From: Fervidobacterium sp.
GTDB lineage: Bacteria > Thermotogota > Thermotogae > Thermotogales > Fervidobacteriaceae
Reading direction: 5' to 3'
DNA length: 8,716 nucleotides
Assembly (NCBI GenBank): GCA_003522805.1
Contig: DPIB01000154.1
Location: 1-8,716 of the forward strand
Below, piece by piece: positions 1 to 6,408 of this stretch. The notes under the pieces are model-generated. The model worked only from the letters and a program-made list of their open reading frames with translations. It was not told the DNA's origin and did not search any database. The translations under genes were made by a program, and so were the position numbers. Within the stretch, counting starts at the first letter, position 1. Every line of letters begins with the position of its first letter.

Positions 1-1439
1 GTAACATCTTTCTTGTTATTCTTCTGAGCCGTACCTGTCTTGCCTAAGATCTTTATATTATCGATCTTTGCATTAACGCCAGTTCCTGTTTGAACAACGT
101 CAAGAAGCATCTGTTTTAGAATATTTGCATTCTCCGTTGAAATAAGCAATTTCGGACTGACTTCCCTTGATTCGTCAATTGTTGGGACCACGTATTTACC
201 ATCATTTACAATCGAATTGAACGCCGCTAGCAGCTGTATCGGGGTTACACCAATCGACTGGCCGATTGATATATACGCCCAATCAGCCCTATTCCATTTA
301 TCTGGAGTCTTCAAAACACCTGGTATTTCCCCAGGAAGCTCTATACCTGTAAGCCTCCCGAAACCAAAAGAGGACATTACTTCATAAAGTTTTTCGATGC
401 CATATTTTTTAATAATCATCTTCGTTGTTTCAACCGATACCACGTTACACGAATGTACAAGCGCATTATAGAAGTCGATATCTTTATGTGTTTCAAGATC
501 TCTTATTGTTAAGTTACTATCTTCCAATGGTTTTATATATCCAGGGCAATAGAAATGAGTACTAGTAGCGACGAGCCCAAGTTCCAATGCGGCTGAAAAG
601 ATGAAGGGTTTTATCGTTGAACCAGGTTCAAAATATCCCATGTAATAGGTAGGCCAACTCTGTGTTGTCAATGCAGTTCTAATCTTCCCAGTCTCACTTT
701 CCATCACAAGGATTCCAACTTCTGTAGCTTGCTTCTCCTCTTTCAACTGTTCTGCGATGGAGTAAAGAGTCTTCTGAAGTGAACTATCTATTGTAAGATA
801 CACATTTTTTCCATTTTCAGGTTCCACCTTGATTAAATCAACCTTGTTTCCAATGATGCCAGAGTAGTTTATAGATATCACACCGTCACGTACAGGTCTC
901 AGCAGTTTGTCAAAAACTTCCTCAACACCACTTATACCGTATCTTTGATCTGTCCTTCCTATTATGAAACCCAAAGCAGCATTTGATAAGCTTATTCTCT
1001 TCTCTTCAGGTTCTATGCTAACAAAACGAAGATACTGAGCAGGTATTTTCTTAGTGATTTCTTCTCTTTTTGCAAAAGAACCCAACCTGATTATCCTTTT
1101 CTCATCAATTTTATCGATTACTCCAGATAATCCAAAATTGTTAAGCATCCTTATGAAATTCGGATCTCTTCTATATGCATTTCCAACAACGGACTTTAGA
1201 TAATCGACATCAAGATATCCAACATAAATGAGTTCACTAGTTGCCAATAATCTTCCACGATAATCATATATATTACCTCTCAGGGCAGGTATCTTACTTT
1301 TCAAAGCATATCTATCAGTATGAATATTGTTCCATATCCTTACACTGAACAATACGGATAATACGACAACGCATATGTATACTAACTCGAAGCGTTGTAT
1401 CCTTGATTTGTGGTGCAGCTTTTCCAAGTTATAGTACAT
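1..1439 (-). CDS. Class B penicillin-binding protein (FtsI/PBP2 type transpeptidase), C-terminus cut by window edge
   Basis: This is a membrane-anchored D,D-transpeptidase that would cross-link septal peptidoglycan on the outer face of the membrane. About 479 codons are visible; the 3' end lies beyond base 1. Counting from the ATG at 1439, a short basic cytoplasmic tail is followed by one membrane segment (about residues 17-36). The PBP dimerisation signature comes next (around residues 54-66, with RGNIYDYRGRLLA). The transpeptidase domain shows all three active-site motifs: STIK with nucleophile Ser274, SCN at 330-332, and KTG at 467-469. Nothing looks broken. The start is ambiguous: the ATG directly abuts the Shine-Dalgarno sequence AAAGGAGAT, whereas an in-frame TTG at 1427 has normal spacing. 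The TTG may be the true start, giving a protein four residues shorter. Position after rsmH and an ftsL-like gene fits FtsI of the dcw cluster, but a PBP2-class paralogue cannot be excluded. Confidence 0.93.
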   Translation of the reverse strand, partial: MYYNLEKLHHKSRIQRFELVYICVVVLSVLFSVRIWNNIHTDRYALKSKIPALRGNIYDYRGRLLATSELIYVGYLDVDYLKSVVGNAYRRDPNFIRMLNNFGLSGVIDKIDEKRIIRLGSFAKREEITKKIPAQYLRFVSIEPEEKRISLSNAALGFIIGRTDQRYGISGVEEVFDKLLRPVRDGVISINYSGIIGNKVDLIKVEPENGKNVYLTIDSSLQKTLYSIAEQLKEEKQATEVGILVMESETGKIRTALTTQSWPTYYMGYFEPGSTIKPFIFSAALELGLVATSTHFYCPGYIKPLEDSNLTIRDLETHKDIDFYNALVHSCNVVSVETTKMIIKKYGIEKLYEVMSSFGFGRLTGIELPGEIPGVLKTPDKWNRADWAYISIGQSIGVTPIQLLAAFNSIVNDGKYVVPTIDESREVSPKLLISTENANILKQMLLDVVQTGTGVNAKIDNIKILGKTGTAQKNNKKDV

Positions 1440-1446
1440 CTCCTTT
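1438..1446 (-). promoter_or_regulatory. Shine-Dalgarno site overlapping the annotated ATG of the penicillin-binding protein gene
   Basis: On the minus strand AAAGGAGAT runs into the ATG at 1439, so that ATG has no spacer. The in-frame TTG at 1427-1425 lies 10 bases downstream of the site and is better placed for initiation. Confidence 0.55.
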
Positions 1447-1492
1447 GAATTTTCTTGAAACTGTTAGTTTTAAGTATAGTCTCACCAGCTTT

Positions 1493-1753
1493 TCAGTTAA
1501 TTACGTCAAGTCCAACTGTCATTTTTCCGATCTGCATGTTCAGAAGATCGCTTTGTTGCTCAACTAGTGCAAGATTGTTTCTGAACATTTCTATCTGGGT
1601 CTCCAAGTGTGATGTTTTGGTGTTGATGATATAAGTTTCAAAAATCAATGCAAGAATAATAATGCTTGGTGCAAGATACTTCAAAAAACCTAAGGCTCTC
1701 GAACTCTCCTTTTCAAGAGCAACTTCTCTCCGCTTTTCTCTCACAAGCGTCAT
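1493..1753 (-). CDS. FtsL-like small single-pass division protein
   Basis: This 86-residue protein has the size and topology of FtsL/DivIC-type divisome subunits, which bridge FtsB/DivIC and the FtsW-FtsI synthase. It has a basic N-terminal tail (TLVREKRREV), one hydrophobic segment (about residues 26-46, LKYLAPSIIILALIFETYI), and an extracytoplasmic stretch with coiled-coil character (roughly residues 48-78). The call rests on topology and on the position between rsmH and a class B PBP, the usual ftsL slot; FtsL sequences are too divergent for a motif test. The frame is open back to a TTG at 1822, but that start has no ribosome site. The ATG at 1753 has GGGGG eight bases upstream, so I choose it. 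A gap of about 50 bases separates it from the PBP gene. Confidence 0.72.
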   Translation of the reverse strand: MTLVREKRREVALEKESSRALGFLKYLAPSIIILALIFETYIINTKTSHLETQIEMFRNNLALVEQQSDLLNMQIGKMTVGLDVIN

Positions 1754-1760
1754 AATGTTA

Positions 1761-1768
1761 TCCCCCTT
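1761..1768 (-). promoter_or_regulatory. Ribosome binding site that sets the ftsL-like start at 1753
   Basis: AAGGGGGA on the minus strand lies eight bases before the ATG at 1753. The alternative TTG at 1822 has no such site. Confidence 0.6.
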
Positions 1769-1827
1769 CGCTTCGCTAATTCTCAAAACGTCAGTAGTAT
1801 TGCCTACTACTGAGGAGTTCAAATTTA

Positions 1828-1854
1828 CATAATAAATAATAAATAAATAAATGA
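1828..1854. repeat. AT-only simple repeat (AATA-type) between rsmH and the ftsL-like gene
   Basis: Repeated AATA/AAATA units fill this stretch of the gap between the rsmH stop (1885) and the ftsL-like start. No hairpin terminator is visible in the gap, so read-through from rsmH is likely. Confidence 0.7.
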
Positions 1855-1884
1855 ATATATGTTCTGAAAGAAACTTGGAAAAGC

Positions 1885-2790
<906 letters not shown>

Positions 2791-2809
2791 TTAGAAAGAC
2801 ACTATTTAC

Positions 2810-2839
2810 ATTGTAGAACATTATTGGAAAAGTTTGCAA
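2810..2839 (-). promoter_or_regulatory. Putative promoter of the rsmH cluster
   Basis: The minus strand has TTGCAA (2839-2834), an 18-base spacer, and TACAAT (2815-2810). Transcription would start near 2803 and give a leader of about 35 bases before the rsmH ATG. Confidence 0.5.
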
Positions 2840-2898
2840 CTTATCGCGTTTTTTTTATGCGTCCAAAATGCCTGTATTCATGAGGGGTTTGAAAGTTA

Positions 2899-2927
2899 TT
2901 GACGATTATACTAAAGTATAGTAAAAT
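2899..2927 (+). promoter_or_regulatory. Possible plus-strand promoter pointing at the hairpin
   Basis: TTGACG (2899-2904), a 17-base spacer and TAAAAT (2922-2927). The spacer contains the near-palindrome TATACTAAAGTATA. No plus-strand gene follows; a transcript would start near 2934 and enter the hairpin at 2937-2958 at once. The region is AT-rich, so a chance match is possible. Confidence 0.35.
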
Positions 2928-2936
2928 TTAACATAA

Positions 2937-2958
2937 AAGTGGGGCCCATGCCCCACTT
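2937..2958 (-). terminator. Intrinsic terminator, possibly bidirectional
   Basis: A perfect 9-bp stem (AAGTGGGGC with GCCCCACTT) closes a four-base loop. Read on the minus strand it is followed by a short U-rich run (TTTTATGTT) and would end the dppA-ptb-arcC transcript, 72 bases after the arcC stop. Read on the plus strand it is followed, after a few bases, by TTTTTGTTTTT. Confidence 0.82.
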
Positions 2959-2981
2959 CGAATTTTTGTTTTTCTAAGCTA

Positions 2982-3010
2982 ATTATACTCTCTCAGATTG
3001 ACAATGTCAA
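2982..3010 (-). promoter_or_regulatory. Perfect-consensus sigma-A type promoter downstream of arcC
   Basis: The minus strand reads TTGACA (3010-3005), a 17-base spacer and TATAAT (2987-2982), matching both consensus hexamers exactly. It lies after the arcC stop and only about 17 bases before the terminator hairpin (allowing for the start site near 2975). The -35 box is part of the palindrome TTGACAATGTCAA (2998-3010). It may drive a very short RNA, or supply rsmH transcription that passes the hairpin. Confidence 0.6.
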
Positions 3011-3029
3011 ATTTTGTAGCAACATAATT

Positions 3030-3968
3030 TCAAGGTACGATCTTTGTACCAGTCTTGCCCTTGAGTGCCATATCAAGTACAGCCATATCTGTTATGATAC
3101 ACTCTCTCTTTGTTGAAGAGACGAAATCTACGGCTGCCTCTATCTTTGGCCCCATACTTCCTGATGGGAACTGTCCATCATTCAGCAACTTCTTTGCTTC
3201 TTCTAATGTCAACTTGTCAACTTCATATTGATCTGGTTTCTTGTAGTTTATACACACTTTTTCTACGCCAGTCAGTATTATGAGCAAATCAGCCTTTATT
3301 TCTTTTGCGAGCAAGGAACTTGCTCTATCCTTGTCTATGACAGCTTCAATGCCTTTCAAAGTTCCATTAGCCTGCGTGACCGGTATTCCACCGCCGCCAG
3401 CTGCTATGACAATTACATCTTTTTCTACAAGCATCTTTACAACATCTTTTTCAACTATATCGAGAGGAATTGGGGATGGAACTACTCTTCTCCAACCTCT
3501 TCCTGCATCTTCCTTCATGATCCAGCCCTTTTCCTGGGCAAGTTTGTCTGCTTCCTCTTTTGAATAAAAGGGTCCCACGGGTTTTGTAGGCTTCTGAAAA
3601 GCAGGATCATTCTTATCAACGATAATCTGTGTAACAACTGCTGCAACTTGTCTTTTGATGTTTCTCTTTTTCAATTCGTTGCCTAAAGTAAGGGCGATCA
3701 TGTAGCCAAGGCTACCTTGGGTTTGTGCATCGTTCACATCTATTGGAAATGGTGGAACGACATGCTTTGAAAGGTCTTGTTGAACTAAAATATTGCCAAC
3801 TTGTGGGCCATTCCCGTGTGTTATGACGATATCATATTCATCTAACATTGCAGCAAGATAATGTGTAGTTTCAGAAAGGTTCCTCATCATGTTCTCTGCA
3901 GTAGCTTCCTCGCCTGGTCTGTTGACAGCATTCCCACCAATAGCAACAACCGCTAGTTTCTTCTTCAT
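3030..3968 (-). CDS. arcC: Carbamate kinase
   Basis: Carbamate kinase interconverts carbamoyl phosphate plus ADP with carbamate plus ATP in the cytoplasm; fermenters use it to make ATP. The 312-residue protein matches the family length of about 310. It has the amino-acid-kinase phosphate loop VVAIGGNAVN (residues 7-16), THGNGPQVGN (50-59), the IDVNDAQTQGSLGYM block, and the diagnostic DKNDPAFQKPTKPVGPFY segment. These are followed by GRGWRRVVPSP, IAAGGGGIPV, DKDRASSLLA, and GSMGPKIEAA near the end. No key motif appears missing. The frame is open to a GTG at 3995 that overlaps the ptb stop, but the ATG at 3968 has GGAGGTG five bases upstream and is chosen. It is the last gene of the dppA-ptb-arcC operon, 23 bases after ptb. 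No arginine deiminase or ornithine carbamoyltransferase gene is present, so the source of carbamoyl phosphate is unclear. Confidence 0.95.
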   Translation of the reverse strand: MKKKLAVVAIGGNAVNRPGEEATAENMMRNLSETTHYLAAMLDEYDIVITHGNGPQVGNILVQQDLSKHVVPPFPIDVNDAQTQGSLGYMIALTLGNELKKRNIKRQVAAVVTQIIVDKNDPAFQKPTKPVGPFYSKEEADKLAQEKGWIMKEDAGRGWRRVVPSPIPLDIVEKDVVKMLVEKDVIVIAAGGGGIPVTQANGTLKGIEAVIDKDRASSLLAKEIKADLLIILTGVEKVCINYKKPDQYEVDKLTLEEAKKLLNDGQFPSGSMGPKIEAAVDFVSSTKRECIITDMAVLDMALKGKTGTKIVP

Positions 3969-3973
3969 ATTTG

Positions 3974-3980
3974 CACCTCC
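3974..3980 (-). promoter_or_regulatory. Ribosome binding site that sets the arcC start at 3968
   Basis: GGAGGTG on the minus strand, with a five-base spacer to ATG 3968. The upstream GTG at 3995 has no comparable site. Confidence 0.8.
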
Positions 3981-3991
3981 GTATTTGCAAT

Positions 3992-4873
3992 TCACGACAA
4001 AGCCATTGCTAGCGCAATTGACGCAAACTTTGAATCACTGGCATCTGCTCTTGATATTACAATCACCGGTGCTTTTGCACCAGCTATTATACCTGCAATT
4101 CTCCCATTGGCAAAATAAACTGCTGATTTTCCTAAGAAATTTCCGCTATGTATATCAGGCACAACAAGGATATCTGCATGCCCGGCAACTTCTCCTTTTA
4201 TTCCCTTAACTTCAGCAGCGTAAACACTTAGAGCGTTGTCTATTCCAAGTGGCCCATCTACCTTACATCCCTTTATCTGACCTCTCTCGTTCATCTTAGC
4301 AAGCATTGCCGCCTCCAACGTTTCCGGCATATCTGGATTAACCGTCTCAACAGCAGCTAGAATACCGACTTTTGGCATTTCATAGCCTAATTTTGTTGCA
4401 ATACTAACAGCATTTTCTATAATCTGCACCTTCTGTTCTAACGTAGGTCTGATTACCATTCCACCATCTGTTATGAAAACCAGCCTGTTCATCCCAGGTA
4501 CTTCTACCAATGTAACGTGTGAGAGTAACCTCTCTGTTCTCAAACCGCATTCCTTGTCAAGTACAGCCTTTAAGAGCGTTGAAGTCTTTACGAGTCCCTT
4601 CATCACTATGTGACACTTTCCTTCTACTACGTACTTAACAGCCAACCTAGATGCTTCTTCGTCATTTCTGCAGTCAATTATCGGGTACTCTACACCCAGT
4701 TCGGAGAGATTCTTCTCTACGATTTCCTTCTTGCCAAACAAGATGGCAGAAACACCTAGCTCCTTTGCCTCATATACAGCCTTGATGGCTTCCTTATCCT
4801 CAGCACCTGCTATCGAGATGATCTTCTTCTTCCCTTTCACCATTTCGATTATCTCATCGATACTTCTAAGCAT
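3992..4873 (-). CDS. ptb: Phosphate butyryltransferase-like enzyme (Pta/Ptb family)
   Basis: This family exchanges CoA for phosphate on short-chain acyl-CoA, giving an acyl phosphate that a kinase can turn into ATP; in amino-acid fermenters the acyl group is often butyryl, isobutyryl or isovaleryl. The 293-residue protein has the normal length of about 300 and the Ptb rather than long Pta pattern: MKGLVKTSTLLKAVLDKE, LSHVTLVEVPG, FITDGGM, LEQKVQIIENAV, VGILAAVETVNP, MNERGQIKGCKVDGPLGIDN, EVAGHADILVVPDIHSGN, GAKAPVIVISRAD. Exact acyl specificity cannot be read from sequence. The frame is open to a GTG at 4924 inside dppA; the ATG at 4873 has GGAGGTG six bases upstream and is chosen, leaving 25 bases between the dppA stop and this start. 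The usual partner, butyrate kinase, is absent; arcC follows instead. Confidence 0.92.
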   Translation of the reverse strand: MLRSIDEIIEMVKGKKKIISIAGAEDKEAIKAVYEAKELGVSAILFGKKEIVEKNLSELGVEYPIIDCRNDEEASRLAVKYVVEGKCHIVMKGLVKTSTLLKAVLDKECGLRTERLLSHVTLVEVPGMNRLVFITDGGMVIRPTLEQKVQIIENAVSIATKLGYEMPKVGILAAVETVNPDMPETLEAAMLAKMNERGQIKGCKVDGPLGIDNALSVYAAEVKGIKGEVAGHADILVVPDIHSGNFLGKSAVYFANGRIAGIIAGAKAPVIVISRADASDSKFASIALAMALS

Positions 4874-4879
4874 AGATAA

Positions 4880-4886
4880 CACCTCC
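4880..4886 (-). promoter_or_regulatory. Ribosome binding site that sets the ptb start at 4873
   Basis: GGAGGTG on the minus strand with a six-base spacer (TTATCT) to ATG 4873. Confidence 0.8.
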
Positions 4887-4898
4887 ATTGATAGAGCC

Positions 4899-5732
4899 TC
4901 ACTGCAGAACTTTGGCGGCTGCACAGATATAGGTCATTGCCAGTAAAGCTTCAAATATAACCTCGTAGTCCTCGTGGACAATTTTCACTTTCCTGCCATC
5001 AATTCTCTGCACCAAAGGCATCGAGGACACTAGATCTGTTCTGACTGTATCAGAGAATTCAACGATCATCTCTACAGGTTTTTCAAACTTGAAAACATCA
5101 AAAGTCTCTTTAGGGTTCTCTGAAAGCTTTTTTGATACCTCTTCAAGTTCCTTTGACACTGTTTTCATTGGTTTCATCACTGCGCTGTGCCTTCCTATAG
5201 ATTCCTTGGTTGAAACATACAGTGCATTCGGGATACGTACTCTTGTTTGTTCAACAACTTTATCATCACCAATAACACAGGCAATGGGGACATCATAAAG
5301 CCCAGCAAAAGCTGAGTTTATTAAGGCCTCGTTCATCTCGATGCCATTAATCCATATGTTGTGAATAGAAGAGCTTGAATATGTATGATCCATATTTGCT
5401 TCCAATGTTCCAACGCCTGCGTGGTAACCGAAGAAAACAACAAAATCAAAAGAGTCGTCTATTCCATACATCATGTAGTGCTTTCTTATTCCACCGCTTA
5501 CAAGCTCTATATTTGGGAACTCGTATGTAATCTCCCAAGGAATGTTATCACCTGAGGCGTGTGAATCAACTAGAAAAACGTCGTCTTTAGTTAAGCCACG
5601 TAGAAAAAAACGAAGTTGCTCAAGCATTATTTGCCTCTTGTAATCGCTTGCTTTCTTATCAACGTCAGACCAACTTGTAATTCCAGCAAGTCCCTCAAAA
5701 TCGAAAGAAATGAATATTCTCTTCCCCTTCAT
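4899..5732 (-). CDS. M55 family D-aminopeptidase (DppA-like)
   Basis: DppA-type enzymes are zinc-dependent cytoplasmic aminopeptidases; the Bacillus subtilis enzyme cleaves D-Ala dipeptides. The 277-residue length is close to the 274 of that protein. The metal ligands of the family can be placed: Asp11 and Glu13 in FDFEG, His58 in DSHASGDN, His104 in FFGYHAG, and Glu135 in GIEMNEA. His116 in NMDHTYS matches the proposed catalytic histidine. The active site therefore looks complete, although whether D-peptides are the real substrate is unknown. The open frame could start at a TTG (5747), but neither start has a good ribosome site. I prefer ATG 5732, because a short upstream frame ends in an ATGA overlap with it and another ends two bases earlier, which suggests translational coupling. 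First gene of the operon with ptb and arcC. Confidence 0.92.
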   Translation of the reverse strand: MKGKRIFISFDFEGLAGITSWSDVDKKASDYKRQIMLEQLRFFLRGLTKDDVFLVDSHASGDNIPWEITYEFPNIELVSGGIRKHYMMYGIDDSFDFVVFFGYHAGVGTLEANMDHTYSSSSIHNIWINGIEMNEALINSAFAGLYDVPIACVIGDDKVVEQTRVRIPNALYVSTKESIGRHSAVMKPMKTVSKELEEVSKKLSENPKETFDVFKFEKPVEMIVEFSDTVRTDLVSSMPLVQRIDGRKVKIVHEDYEVIFEALLAMTYICAAAKVLQ

Positions 5733-5733
5733 A

Positions 5734-5856
5734 TCATGCGAGCACAAAAGAATCCATCTCTTTGAAATTTCTCAGCCATCTCAAACATTCAAGGAATGTG
5801 CTCTTCCCTCCTTTCTCAAACACATTTTCGTCAAAAAGGCTAGAACAACGTGATAA
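5734..5856 (-). pseudogene. Possible C-terminal remnant of a lost gene upstream of dppA
   Basis: A 40-codon minus-strand frame, open from a TAG at 5857-5859 to the TGA at 5734-5736, ends two bases before the dppA ATG. Its translation looks protein-like (for example FEKGGKSTFLECLRWLRNFK, then EMDSFVLA) and has no ATG start near its beginning. It resembles the tail of a gene once joined to dppA. I do not recognise the family. It could also be chance; a strong AAAGGAGGG in the frame might instead belong to a 19-residue leader ORF (ATG at 5788) whose stop overlaps the dppA start. Confidence 0.3.
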
Positions 5857-5884
5857 CTATATAACTATCATTATAACTATCATC
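5853..5884. repeat. Short tandem repeat, ATAACTATCATT unit
   Basis: Two near-identical 12-base units (5861-5872 and 5873-5884, differing at the last base) follow a partial unit ATAACTAT (5853-5860). On the minus strand the array contains TATAAT (5875-5870), a possible -10 box for the dppA operon, but I see no well-spaced -35 box. The repeat sits where the open frame upstream of dppA ends. Confidence 0.75.
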
Positions 5885-5982
5885 GGTCAAAATACGAACA
5901 AAATTTGAATAAACCAATAAAACAAGGGAATAAACTCATTTCTGGAACTTTCCAGCACTTTAATATAAACTAAAACACTTAA

Positions 5983-6189
5983 CCAAATATAATTATAAGT
6001 TACAACACCACAGAAATGAAGTGGCGAAAAAATGAGCATGTCAAAGTATACAGGAGCAATGATATCTTCAAATCAGAGTAGTCTACTACTTGGTATGAGT
6101 TGAGAGATTTTGAAAGATTAAGGCCTCCACATCAAAATTGTCTTGAATATATGGGAAGATGTATAGAGGAAACCACTAATTCTTGTTAA
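5983..6189 (+). pseudogene. Possible decayed plus-strand reading frame
   Basis: One frame runs from after a TAA (5980-5982) to a TAA at 6187-6189, interrupted by a single TAG (6079-6081). Both halves look protein-like: MKWRKNEHVKVYRSNDIF before the stop and TWYELRDFERLRPPHQNC after it. There is no clear ribosome site. I do not recognise the family; a transposase or other mobile-gene remnant is one guess. The TAG lies in the 6-2-6 inverted repeat. The 3' part overlaps a minus-strand frame, and at most one of them is likely to have been coding. Confidence 0.25.
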
Positions 6190-6300
6190 TGCATTCTTTA
6201 AGTTACGCGAATTGCTACCAATAATGTGTACGTTGAGAAGAATATCTCTATTAACTGGAATATCAATACTTCTTAATAAATCATTATCTATCAAAAACAT
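6118..6300 (-). CDS. Doubtful 60-residue hypothetical ORF
   Basis: An ATG-to-TAA frame with no Shine-Dalgarno site (the upstream sequence is ATTAATGAT). The middle part (LLNVHIIGSNSRNLKNALTR) has the alternating pattern of a small alpha-beta domain, but no family is recognised. It may be a gene fragment or chance; it overlaps the plus-strand frame at 6118-6189. Confidence 0.2.
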   Translation of the reverse strand: MFLIDNDLLRSIDIPVNRDILLNVHIIGSNSRNLKNALTRISGFLYTSSHIFKTILMWRP

Positions 6301-6329
6301 ATCATTAATGTGTTAACATAAACTTCCAC

Positions 6330-6359
6330 TTGATTTTTAACGTAGAACTATGAGATAAT
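6330..6359 (+). promoter_or_regulatory. Putative dnaA promoter
   Basis: TTGATT (6330-6335), 18-base spacer, GATAAT (6354-6359). Transcription would start near 6366 and give a leader of about 43 bases. Confidence 0.5.
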
Positions 6360-6408
6360 ACTCAATGCATTCCCTTACTATCCTATATTATATTATCGAG
6401 GTGTTACC

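Larger units (their letters stand above)
5857..6329. other. Gene-poor region upstream of dnaA
   Basis: No gene with a good start site and recognisable product lies here. It contains the short tandem repeat, a perfect 6-2-6 inverted repeat AGTAGTCTACTACT (6077-6090), an 8-bp palindrome TGTTAACA (6311-6318), a plus-strand frame with a stop in it, and a 60-codon minus-strand frame without a ribosome site. I found no copies of the Thermotoga DnaA box AAACCTACCACC or of TTATCCACA, so an origin cannot be supported from sequence alone. Confidence 0.5.

Noticed and set aside
3228..5298. Plus-strand open frames opposite arcC, ptb and dppA
   Set aside because: They lie antisense to well-supported genes, have low-complexity hydrophobic or serine-rich translations and no ribosome sites; they are shadows.
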